Source: Mucilaginibacter flavus (GTDB lineage Bacteria; Bacteroidota; Bacteroidia; Sphingobacteriales; Sphingobacteriaceae). Taken from it: 64,000 nt of DNA. The notes beneath the pieces were generated by a model, which saw nothing but the letters and a program-made list of their open reading frames with translations, was not told where the DNA came from and searched no databases. Position 1 is the first letter of the stretch. Every line of letters begins with the position of its first letter. Made by a program: the position numbers and the translations under genes. Location: positions 62,001-126,000 of the forward strand of contig NZ_JAUFPS010000095.1 of NCBI RefSeq assembly GCF_030409315.1. Direction: 5' to 3'. Shown here piece by piece: positions 8,378 to 16,604 of the stretch.

Positions 8378-8401
8378 TTCGGGGGGATTGCGCCCCCCGA
8401 A
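8378..8401 (-). other. Intercistronic GC-rich hairpin
   Basis: TTCGGGGGG (8378-8386) pairs perfectly with CCCCCCGAA (8393-8401) around a six-base loop. It lies directly behind the DUF932 stop. No U run follows on the minus strand, so it is more likely an mRNA-stabilising or attenuating element inside the operon than a full terminator. Confidence 0.55.
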
Positions 8402-8407
8402 TGGTTA

Positions 8408-9436
8408 TTAATTAAGGGTTAAGGCTTCTGTTCCGTTTTTAGCATAACCGAGGCATAAATCAAATGCAGCTTGTGTGCGTAACTGACCTGTACCACCGAT
8501 GATGGATTTTACTTTGGCTTCATCGTCCTTGTATTCCTTTACATTTTGGAAGTAACCAGTGATGGCGTTGAATGCGCCGAACAAAGTGCCTTTGGTGGTT
8601 TCGGTCTGTTGGGTCGGGCTTGACATGGCGTACATAAAGGCGTTATCGCAGATGTTCTTAAAGACGGTCGAAAGTTCCTCCCCTGTTTTCAGGCTTTTTA
8701 ATACCTCCCTGCTCGGAGCCATTGCCTGTTGTATAAGCTTCATTACGTCCTTGTCAGTGATGCGCAATTTTGCCCAATGATTAAAGATGCCGTCCAATTC
8801 ATCGGCCATTTTGTTGGATATGCCCATAACCTTATGGGCTTCTTTAAGTCTGTCCTCTGCGTTGGCGGTGTGGCGTATCTTAATCGTATTGGAGCTGTTA
8901 CGCAATGCGGCGCTTAGCGTATTTTGGCAGACAATTCTAACGGGGGTAAATGCTGCGGTGATACTGCCCGATCCATCGTGCGAGGTGGTCAGGAAAAGGT
9001 ATTTTTCGATATAATCGTCGTTTCCTATTTTGATGTAGCCGGGTAGTTTAGCGGTAATAAATATCTTTTCACCGTTGCCTAAAGCCCCTGCGGTTTCGTA
9101 TTGCATCCCTTCCCCGCCTACGATAGCATCAAAGAACCCGAATGCATCTGCATTCTGAACAATATTGTAATCTGTTCCTACTTTATCGCCCAATACTGCG
9201 CCGTTATCTGTACGGTAAGTGAAAAATGAACTTTTTGAAATGGTTTCTGTGCCGTCCTGCAATCGGTGGATATTCGGCATTTTTACGACATTGAAATCAA
9301 GCCCTGCAAAAGCTAATGCTTCTTTACTGGTGGGGTAATCTTCGACGATTTGCCCTAATCCGTGCCATGCCTTTTGCTTTACGCTGAAAAAACTGTGTTG
9401 TCCTGTTTGCTCGTTGAAATGGATATTGTGTGCCAT
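8408..9436 (-). CDS. DUF932 / phage-plasmid-like protein
   Basis: 342 residues, usual for the DUF932 (TIGR03299) family. It opens MAHNIHFNEQTGQHSFFSVK, followed by AWHGLGQIVEDYPTSKEALA, and has ITAAFTPVRIVCQNTLSAAL, the conserved R-[IV]-x-C-x-N-T-L motif near residue 170-185. DUF932 proteins are common on plasmids, phages and conjugative elements, where a role linked to DNA maintenance or recombination is suspected but unproven. It lies downstream of ssb in the same transcription unit. Confidence 0.9.
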   Translation of the reverse strand: MAHNIHFNEQTGQHSFFSVKQKAWHGLGQIVEDYPTSKEALAFAGLDFNVVKMPNIHRLQDGTETISKSSFFTYRTDNGAVLGDKVGTDYNIVQNADAFGFFDAIVGGEGMQYETAGALGNGEKIFITAKLPGYIKIGNDDYIEKYLFLTTSHDGSGSITAAFTPVRIVCQNTLSAALRNSSNTIKIRHTANAEDRLKEAHKVMGISNKMADELDGIFNHWAKLRITDKDVMKLIQQAMAPSREVLKSLKTGEELSTVFKNICDNAFMYAMSSPTQQTETTKGTLFGAFNAITGYFQNVKEYKDDEAKVKSIIGGTGQLRTQAAFDLCLGYAKNGTEALTLN

Positions 9437-9482
9437 GATGGTATTTTTTAAGTTTTTGAAATTTGTTAATGATTAGGGTTGT

Positions 9483-9875
9483 TTAAAATGGCAGGTCGTC
9501 TTCGTCTTTTGCTACGACTGAGTTTACCGCCTTTTTTTCTTCGCCGTCGGAGCGGTCGGCAGCTTTTGCTACCAATGAAAAAAGCTTGATGGTATCGCAG
9601 GTGCAAATCAACCTTGCACGGATGCCGTCATTTTTGCTTTGGTAGCCCTCCGCATCCATCCATCCCGAAATTTCAACTACTGCGCCTTTGGTGAGATACT
9701 CGGCAATGCCGGAGTTGCGCCAGTAGGCGCAATCAACGTATGCCGTTTTTTCTTTTTTTTCACCTGTTTTGTTTTTCCATTTTTGGTTCATGGCTACGGT
9801 AAAATTGATTACCTGTTTGTCCCCATTGACCGTATTGACTGTTGCGTTTGCGGTTAATCTTCCTGTGAATAGCAT
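9483..9875 (-). CDS. ssb: Single-stranded DNA-binding protein
   Basis: 130 residues from ATG 9875. The frame is open upstream to 10079, but that part is Pro/Arg-rich leader. The OB fold is clear: MLFTGRLTANATVNTVNGDK, the core INFTVAMNQKWKNKTGEKKE, YVDCAYWRN and KGAVVEISGWMDAEGY. It ends in the acidic tip DEDDLPF, the usual SSB tail that docks partner proteins. It is shorter than chromosomal SSB (about 150-180 residues), as is common for plasmid-borne copies. It is the first gene of the PRTRC operon, preceded by a structured leader. Confidence 0.93.
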   Translation of the reverse strand: MLFTGRLTANATVNTVNGDKQVINFTVAMNQKWKNKTGEKKEKTAYVDCAYWRNSGIAEYLTKGAVVEISGWMDAEGYQSKNDGIRARLICTCDTIKLFSLVAKAADRSDGEEKKAVNSVVAKDEDDLPF

Positions 9876-10294
9876 AATTTTTAATGTTTTAAATGAATAA
9901 TTATTTGTGTTGCTTTTCCTTTCGCCGACTTGCCCTGATTGATTATTTTTAAAAGAAAAAGGGAAAAAAGAAAGCAAATCGTAAAGCCCGGCAGCGGGCA
10001 AAAGGAAACGGAATAATTGGAGGGGACCCGCCCAGAGGCGGGGAGGAAACCGTTTATGCCGTAGTCTTTTGCAAACCACACGACAGATCCGGGCTTGATT
10101 TTAGCTGCGCTTTTTACCCGTTTCGTTTAAAATATTCATTGATTCAATAAAAAAATGCCATTGGAGCCGTAGGCGATAACGAACCCGGCAGCGCATGATA
10201 AGCCCCGACGCACCTTTAAAAAGTTTTAAGCGTACCGAAGAAAACAGGATAATCTCACTTTATAATAAGTATAATTGTGTTTAAATCTTATCAG
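9876..10294. promoter_or_regulatory. Structured upstream region of the PRTRC operon
   Basis: No gene was seen. Two GC-rich perfect hairpins are present: GCCCG-GCAG-CGGGC (9986-9999) and CCCGCC-CAGA-GGCGGG (10027-10042). They lie 111-167 bases ahead of the ssb start and would be in its leader RNA. The segments CGGGCTTGATTT (10090-10101) and GCCGTAGGCG (about 10165-10174) both recur at 3511-3530, past the other end of the cassette. Confidence 0.45.
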
Positions 10295-12028
10295 ATGCAA
10301 TTGTGCTTTATATGGGTATCCAGTTATCGGAATATAGGAGATCAGGGATTTAACCTGGGGTCAGCGTATCACTTGGCCTATGACCGAAAAAAAAGCTACT
10401 TAAATATTCATAAGAACCCGAAATATATCCCGGATTTTTTCGGGAAGGATATTGTTAATGTTACAGGGATCGTTGGGGAAAATGCTGCGGGAAAGACGAA
10501 TGTTCTGGAGTTAATCAATTATATGATGGATGGAGGCAATACCCGAATTGCCGCACCATTCATAATGGTTTTTGAGGATTCAGGACTCTTTAGGGTGTTT
10601 GGCAATCAGGTGCGAAGCCTGGAATCCAATCAAACTGTCGAGTTTGAGCCCTATTCCGGCGGTAAGCTGCCAATGGAGTCGGCATTTTTTACCAATATCT
10701 TTGACGGAAGGCGATATGAATTTGGTGAGAACATCCACGATTTGTCCACGAACCGGATCTTGCATAACCAGTTTGGTGAGAACATACAAACCAATTTAAA
10801 GAGGGAAGTACAAGGCCAGATCAGGTTCCTTCAAAGCACGGCCTATCGTCGTTTACAGGAAATTGAACAACTGGCTTACCCGGATACTGTTTTAGACATC
10901 AAGCCGGCGCATGTGCAGTTTATTTCGCCTGCATGGGAAAACATCAATAACCGGGCGAGGAACTTTGACAGGTTGGTGTCCAATACGATCGGTGAAAAAT
11001 TCACCAGTCTCAATGAGTTGTGCCAATCCTTTCGAAAGCAGGTCACGATGCGACAAACGGAGCGTACTTTCATCTATTTTACATCGTTCCTATTACTGCT
11101 TGATTTTTTAAGTAATGAATTCATTCCCGACTCCCGGGAAATCGGGAAAAAGTCGACCGGCAGGGTCGTATCGGCTGATCAATTACGGGATGAGTTGAGT
11201 CAACTTGGGCTCATGGAATTGAAACGCTTGCAATTAAACGATTTACATGAAGCGATCACCGGGCCGATTGCATTATTTATCGATAAGAATTACCCTCATA
11301 CCTTTGAAAAATTCAAGTTCCTGAAGGAAATGGATTCCTACTATTTTCCGGCTTTAGAAAAACAGACTGAAGGAACTTACAACCGCAGGAAATTTCAATT
11401 TAGTTGTGAGCTAAGCACCGATGTTGAACGCTTCATCCGCGGCTATATGGAAGCCACTACCCAGCTTAATTTAAGCTATACTATTGAATGGCTCGGTATC
11501 AGTTCAGGGCAAAGAGCCTTCATGAATATGCTTAGCCGCATGTACAGCATTTCCGGCACTGTTAAAAATAACAATCTGTTGATTACCATCGATGAAGGAG
11601 ACCTCTATTTCCATCCGCGATGGCAGGTAGAGTATCTTTCCCGTTTGATCAGGGTATTGCCGTTAATATTTACAGGCAAAAAATTGCAGCTGGTCCTGAC
11701 CACGCATTCACCTTTCCTGGTTTCAGACCTGACCAAAAGTCACCTGATCTTTCTCCGCAAAGACAGCGAACAGCGTTGCATCGTACTTTCCCCAGAGGAA
11801 CTTCAAAAAGAAACTTTTGGGGGCAATATCGGTGAGCTTTACCTCAATGCTTTCTTTTTAAAAGGAAGCCTGGTCAGCCACTTCGCAGCTGAGAAGATAA
11901 TTGCATTGGCAACTCGGATCAAAAAAGCAAAGAGAAATTATTCACTTGATGATGATCTGTTATTGAGTCAACTTGGTGACCGGGTAATTCAGACACAAAT
12001 TAGAAAGTTTTTGAATGATCCTGATTGA
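10295..12028 (+). CDS. AAA/ABC-type ATPase of a Septu-like ATPase-HNH pair
   Basis: About 577 residues from ATG 10295 (a GTG at 10277 is possible). It has Walker A GIVGENAAGKTNVLEL near residue 65 and the ABC-like signature GISSGQRAFMNMLSRM. Walker B is LLITIDEGDLYFHPRWQ, and the H-loop is LTTHSPFLVSDL. This layout belongs to the RecF/SMC-like ATPases with a long helical insert. The gene overlaps the following HNH nuclease gene by 14 bases. PtuA-PtuB (Septu) systems pair such an ATPase with an HNH protein and protect against phages. I therefore read this pair as Septu-like, though it may be a distinct subtype. Confidence 0.85.
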   Translation: MQLCFIWVSSYRNIGDQGFNLGSAYHLAYDRKKSYLNIHKNPKYIPDFFGKDIVNVTGIVGENAAGKTNVLELINYMMDGGNTRIAAPFIMVFEDSGLFRVFGNQVRSLESNQTVEFEPYSGGKLPMESAFFTNIFDGRRYEFGENIHDLSTNRILHNQFGENIQTNLKREVQGQIRFLQSTAYRRLQEIEQLAYPDTVLDIKPAHVQFISPAWENINNRARNFDRLVSNTIGEKFTSLNELCQSFRKQVTMRQTERTFIYFTSFLLLLDFLSNEFIPDSREIGKKSTGRVVSADQLRDELSQLGLMELKRLQLNDLHEAITGPIALFIDKNYPHTFEKFKFLKEMDSYYFPALEKQTEGTYNRRKFQFSCELSTDVERFIRGYMEATTQLNLSYTIEWLGISSGQRAFMNMLSRMYSISGTVKNNNLLITIDEGDLYFHPRWQVEYLSRLIRVLPLIFTGKKLQLVLTTHSPFLVSDLTKSHLIFLRKDSEQRCIVLSPEELQKETFGGNIGELYLNAFFLKGSLVSHFAAEKIIALATRIKKAKRNYSLDDDLLLSQLGDRVIQTQIRKFLNDPD

Positions 12029-13070
12029 CGACCATACTTCCACCGACCTCGAGCAACTTGCCGAAAATCATTATACACTCCTCACGCTGCGAAATAATCC
12101 CCGGGCCGGACAAGTGCTGGGTGATTTTAAAGCGAAATCATTAGTAGGTAGGATTAAAGCGAAAAAAGCCGTTTCGGTAGCCGCGAATGAACAACAGCAA
12201 GTAGACTTCTGGGACTTCTTGTTAGATAACAACGAAGCAAAACTAAAAGAGCTGATCATCAGCAGGCCATCGCGCCTGAAGCAGCTTATTCAAGAGATCG
12301 ATCAGCAGTTTACCAACGCAATGTTTTCTGTAAATAACAGTTTCACTGATGCGAGTTTAACGCCGTTTGGAACCATAGTCGCAGAGGCGTTTGCATACCA
12401 GGCTATGTACCGCAATAAGGACTTATGCGTGACCGTTTTTGAACAACTTCGGCTTCGTGTTTGTCCCTATTGCAACATTACCCCGGTTGAATGCCTTACC
12501 TACACTCCAAGGTTGTCAAACGAGCTCAAAAGAACAGCCTTACATCAGTTAGACCATTTTTACCCGCAGTCTCGACATCCTTATCTGGCGCTTTCTTTTT
12601 TTAATTTAATTCCCGGATGTCCCTATTGCAATGGGCATTTGAAGTCGCAAATGGATTTTGATATAGATACTCACTTTAATCCCTATGACAAACGATTAGA
12701 TGATCATTTCTTGTTTGAAGTAAATTCAACAAATGCAGACAGTCCTGATCTATTGGAATTTCAACATATTAGCCGCCAGGGCAGTACTTTTTTGGACTAC
12801 GCCCTGGTTGATCTGGAAGTCACCTCCAGGTATAATCAATGGTATAAAAATCTTATTTATGATATGATGAATTGCATCAGATTTAACGGGCCTGATGTCG
12901 GACTGTCTCATATGATGCAAATGCCAGATGTTTTTACGACCCCACTTGCCGCTCACGATAGTTTGCTAAAAGGGATGGGCGTGCCCAGAAACCGTAACGA
13001 GATCAATAATTACCCTTTAGGGAAGTTGAAAAGAGATATTTGTTTACAAATGGATATGCTTGTTCCATAA
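12015..13070 (+). CDS. HNH endonuclease partner of the ATPase (Septu-like)
   Basis: 351 residues. The zinc/HNH core is at about 148-210: VCPYCN (C150, C153), LHQLDHFYPQS with the D180-H181 pair, the helix FFNLIPG with N197, and GCPYCNGHLKSQ (C202, C205). The N-terminal 140 residues are helical and unrecognised, and the C-terminal 140 are probably a structural or partner-binding part. It overlaps the ATPase gene, so it is translationally coupled. HNH proteins of this type cut or nick nucleic acid when released by the ATPase. The exact target is unknown. Confidence 0.85.
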   Translation: MILIDDHTSTDLEQLAENHYTLLTLRNNPRAGQVLGDFKAKSLVGRIKAKKAVSVAANEQQQVDFWDFLLDNNEAKLKELIISRPSRLKQLIQEIDQQFTNAMFSVNNSFTDASLTPFGTIVAEAFAYQAMYRNKDLCVTVFEQLRLRVCPYCNITPVECLTYTPRLSNELKRTALHQLDHFYPQSRHPYLALSFFNLIPGCPYCNGHLKSQMDFDIDTHFNPYDKRLDDHFLFEVNSTNADSPDLLEFQHISRQGSTFLDYALVDLEVTSRYNQWYKNLIYDMMNCIRFNGPDVGLSHMMQMPDVFTTPLAAHDSLLKGMGVPRNRNEINNYPLGKLKRDICLQMDMLVP

Positions 13071-13689
13071 TGAGCGAATTATAAACTGAAGTTCGAAACT
13101 ATAGACCTGCAAGATGGATAGCAGCGGCATCCTGCATAGCAGATATAGCACATAGCCCGTCCCGGAGGGCTTGCCATAAAGGCTTTATTCAAAAAGGTGC
13201 AGTACTTGAAAAAACGGAACGGCAATGTTTATATTCACGCTAAGCGGGGATTTCTGCTTTATTTAAGGCGAATCGAATTATTAAATTTCCTATTTAAACT
13301 ATTCATAATAAAAGCAGTATTTAATCGTACGACGGAATGTCCCTGCGAAGGTGATGGGATTTAAGTCAAGAAATTTGTCTACATAAATTACACTCGAATA
13401 AGAAATACTTATTTACTACAGCTCTTTCAATCATCCAATAAAAATCCAGCGGTATTTTCTAAAGCCGGAATACTTCGAAAAAAGATAGTAAATTGAAAAA
13501 TCATTATTTGCAGCTTGTTCGTGTTGATTAACTATCGTATTACAAATATTCAAGTAATATAAAGCAGCAATTTTCCAATCTATCTTTTATTTATTTAAAC
13601 ATGAAACAAAAACAGTAGTTGTGTTATTCTTATTGTAAGCTTCTTCTTACCAGCTATACCCTTACATATTATTTACTTCTTATACATCT
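13071..13689. other. Intergenic region with two hairpins
   Basis: No gene was seen. GCAAGATG/CATCCTGC (13109-13116 with 13128-13135, one G-U pair) and AGCCC/GGGCT (13154-13158 with 13167-13171) form neighbouring hairpins within 80 bases of the HNH stop. They may terminate the pair's transcript or be a degenerate copy of a dispersed intergenic repeat. The rest is AT-rich leader for the histidine kinase. Confidence 0.4.
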
Positions 13690-15840
13690 ATGCGATATCC
13701 CAACGGTAAAAGGCTGCTAGAATTGGTATTCAAAACCGATTATTTTTCCGACTACATAAAAAAACAGAAGTTTTACAACCGTTATATGCTGCCGTTTGTG
13801 CTGACGGGATTGGGATTGTGCTTTTTAATTTTTCATCAGCGGGATCGTATTGATCCGGCTTCATTTTTTGTTTTTACTACAGTCGTTTCGCTGGGATTAT
13901 GTGGTTTTCTGCTTTTCAAGCTGTTCCATGAAAAAAACTCAAAAAGAAGATTCAAAGATAATTTGGATGTACTCCAATCCAGGCTCGGCAATATTTATGA
14001 TTCCGGTATCATTGGATTACTTTATACCCGTTACGACGGCGTAATAACCGACGCAAATGATATGTTTTTAAACATAATCGGCTATTCACGGGCGGATCTG
14101 GAACAAGGACTTATTAATTGGGTTGAGATGACGCCGCCCGAATATTCCGAAAAGAATAAAACCGCGCTCAATCAGTTAACAACAACAGGTTTTTGTGAAC
14201 CATTTGAAAAGGAATATTTCCGAAAGGACGGTTCGCGCGTTGCGGTAATGCTCGGCTCGGCCTTATTACACCAGGGTGATAGCGCAGAGATCATTACTTA
14301 TGCGGTGGATATCACCGGGCTTAAAGAAGCTGAGAAAAAAGAGAAAAGTTTAATCACCCGAATGCACCACCGGCAGGAAGAACTCTTCCGGATACTTAAG
14401 GAGGCCCCTGTAGCTGTAGTGATCCGAAAAGGGCTTGACATGGAACTGGAATACGCTAACCAGACAGCACTGAACTATGCAGGTTTTAGCCATCAAAAAG
14501 TGACAGGTGCAAGCGAAGATCATTTCGATGCAAAGTTAATGATCAATTACGATCACGTTGAATTAAAAAGGGTATTCCTTACCGGCAAACCTGTTACAGG
14601 CAAGGCGAAGCCGGTAGCATATGACCGCAATGGAACCGGTGTAATGACCCATGGCTGGTTCGATTATGTACGGGAGCCTATTTTTGATGAGAACGGAACA
14701 GTGAGTGGTGTTGTTACTTTCACTTTTGACGTAACAGAGCTGGTTCGGGCAAACCGGGAGCTTGAAAAAAATGAATATCGTTTTCGTTTTATCGCGGATG
14801 CGATCCCGCATAAAATGTGGACCTCTGCCCCGGATGGCTCCGCCACTTATTATAATAAAGGCTGGTCAGATTATTTGCAGGAAAATGATTTTGATAAGTT
14901 GCGAAGCAAGGCTTGGGCCGCGGTACATCCTGACGAATTAGAAGATGTAAAACGCGCCTGGCAGGAAATGGTTGATAACGGATCGGATATGGAAATAGAA
15001 CAGCGGCTTCGCAGGCATGACGGCGTTTACGAGTGGCACCTAACCAGGGTTTGTAGTTGCTGGGACGAAAATAGCGTATTGACCATGTACGTAGGTTCAA
15101 GTACGAATATCCATGAGCAAAAAATGGCGCAGATTGCCATGCGCATTGCAATGGAAAAGAAAGATGAGTTTTTTAGTATCGCTGCCCATGAACTTAGAAC
15201 CCCCATAACCAGTATGAAGGCAGCTTTACAAGCCCTTGAAAAATCAGTTCAGATTGGAAGTGAAATTAAAAAAACGATCCCTGTGCTAAAAATGGCTAAT
15301 AAGCAGGTAAACCGGTTAATAGGTATTGTTAATGATCTCCTTGATGTAGATCAAATTCAATCTGGTAAATTGAATCTGAATAAAACCTTGTATGAGCTTA
15401 GCGATTCTGTCAAAGAGGTTGTTGCACAATTAAAGTTTCACCATTCAGGGCATACCTTCATCATAGAAGCTGGGCAAGACAATTTTGTGGAGGCGGATAA
15501 AGCCCGCATCGAAAATGTATTGGTAAATCTCTTAACAAACGCAGTAAAATATTCTCCTGAGAAAGGAAATATCAGGATCTTACTTAAAAAAAATAATTCA
15601 GGTGTAATGTGTTCGGTCATTGATAATGGAATTGGCATACCAACCGACCTTCAGCCCTACGTCTTTGACCGGTTCTTCAGAGTCCACGCATCATCCCAAT
15701 TTTTCTCCGGTTTAGGATTAGGCCTGTATATTTCAGCAGAAACTGTCCGTCGCCATGGCGGCAATATCGGAGTGGAAAGTAAGGAGAAAGAAGGCTCAGT
15801 TTTTTGGTTCACGCTTCCTGAACCGGAAATTCTCAAATAG
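13690..15840 (+). CDS. PAS-domain sensor histidine kinase
   Basis: 716 residues. Two membrane segments near 33-48 and 58-77 anchor the protein. Three PAS-type sensor domains follow at about 95-215, 228-352 and 365-475. The phospho-acceptor helix contains EFFSIAAHELRTPITSMKAA with H500. The ATP-binding domain shows NVLVNLLTNAVKYSPE (N box), IDNGIGIP (G1), FDRFF (F box) and GLGLGLYIS (G2). No receiver domain and no adjacent response regulator gene are present, so it is an orphan kinase. Its signal is unknown. It lies between the Septu-like pair and the carotenoid operon with wide gaps, so no operon link is seen. Confidence 0.92.
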   Translation: MRYPNGKRLLELVFKTDYFSDYIKKQKFYNRYMLPFVLTGLGLCFLIFHQRDRIDPASFFVFTTVVSLGLCGFLLFKLFHEKNSKRRFKDNLDVLQSRLGNIYDSGIIGLLYTRYDGVITDANDMFLNIIGYSRADLEQGLINWVEMTPPEYSEKNKTALNQLTTTGFCEPFEKEYFRKDGSRVAVMLGSALLHQGDSAEIITYAVDITGLKEAEKKEKSLITRMHHRQEELFRILKEAPVAVVIRKGLDMELEYANQTALNYAGFSHQKVTGASEDHFDAKLMINYDHVELKRVFLTGKPVTGKAKPVAYDRNGTGVMTHGWFDYVREPIFDENGTVSGVVTFTFDVTELVRANRELEKNEYRFRFIADAIPHKMWTSAPDGSATYYNKGWSDYLQENDFDKLRSKAWAAVHPDELEDVKRAWQEMVDNGSDMEIEQRLRRHDGVYEWHLTRVCSCWDENSVLTMYVGSSTNIHEQKMAQIAMRIAMEKKDEFFSIAAHELRTPITSMKAALQALEKSVQIGSEIKKTIPVLKMANKQVNRLIGIVNDLLDVDQIQSGKLNLNKTLYELSDSVKEVVAQLKFHHSGHTFIIEAGQDNFVEADKARIENVLVNLLTNAVKYSPEKGNIRILLKKNNSGVMCSVIDNGIGIPTDLQPYVFDRFFRVHASSQFFSGLGLGLYISAETVRRHGGNIGVESKEKEGSVFWFTLPEPEILK

Positions 15841-16545
15841 AGGTTTAGAATGATTTACAGAAGTCCTTAATACGTGTATTTCGAACTGAGTCAAAAGGCC
15901 GGTAAAAAAGGTTTGTATTGAATTTTTTCCCGGTGCTAAATACCATTTTTTAGCGCTAGCCTGAGACGGTGAGAAATGGACCAACAATTGCTATCGGATA
16001 AATTCGGATAAATTTAGCTTTTGGCAAATATATGGGGTGGATTCATTATTAAAATAATTCATGGCATAATCTGTTACCAATATGGGGTCAGCGTAAGAAC
16101 GAACCTCATGACCTTGTCATTAAATTCTTTATTGATTATATCCTCTATATGCTGATATGTTAGCGCGCTATCTGCATTTACCCTGACAATAGCAATCTTT
16201 TAAAGATCATATATACTCAAATAAGTAATTCTGTTTTTATCCTGGCACGGTAAACCGCATAAATCTTATATTTATATTTGCAGTAATCCAGGTAGAATTT
16301 GAACTTCTTTGCTGACATTGATTGTAGTCCTCTAAAATAGCATCCTAAACCAAATCTTCGACTAATTCTTCATTATTCAATTTACAAAATGCCTACTTAT
16401 AGAGGCACTGGTAAGATTTAACTGTTCATTTCTGTGGCGATTTCGTGGCATATTTTATTCATTTAACGGTAACTGGGTAATAGTAAAATAATTCAGCATA
16501 ATTTAAGATCTGTAATTTTTCCTTAGTCTTATCAATGTAAACAAT
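15841..16545. other. Intergenic region with decayed minus-strand frames
   Basis: No intact gene. On the minus strand a closed stretch ending at 16074-16076 reads IAIVRVNADSALTYQHIEDI and NKEFNDKVMRFVLTLTPYW, preceded by a stop. Another short stretch further upstream, at about 16215-16330, has lysine/tyrosine-rich coding character. These look like pieces of a former gene, but no family could be named. Confidence 0.3.
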
Positions 16546-16604
16546 AGTACAATATCAAACCTTAATTTATAAAATGGTATTATATTGTACTATATTTGTC
16601 TTGC
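16546..16604 (+). promoter_or_regulatory. crt operon promoter with inverted operator pair
   Basis: AGTACAATATCAAACC (16546-16561) faces GGTATTATATTGTACT (16576-16591). The two are inverted copies of one motif, and the outer ten bases (AGTACAATAT/ATATTGTACT) match perfectly. The second copy touches TATATTTG (16591-16598), a TAnnTTTG -7 box. No good -33 TTTG is visible, and the crtI ATG lies 6 bases after the box. The same architecture is found at 39150-39203. This is probably a regulated promoter with a very short or absent leader. Confidence 0.65.
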
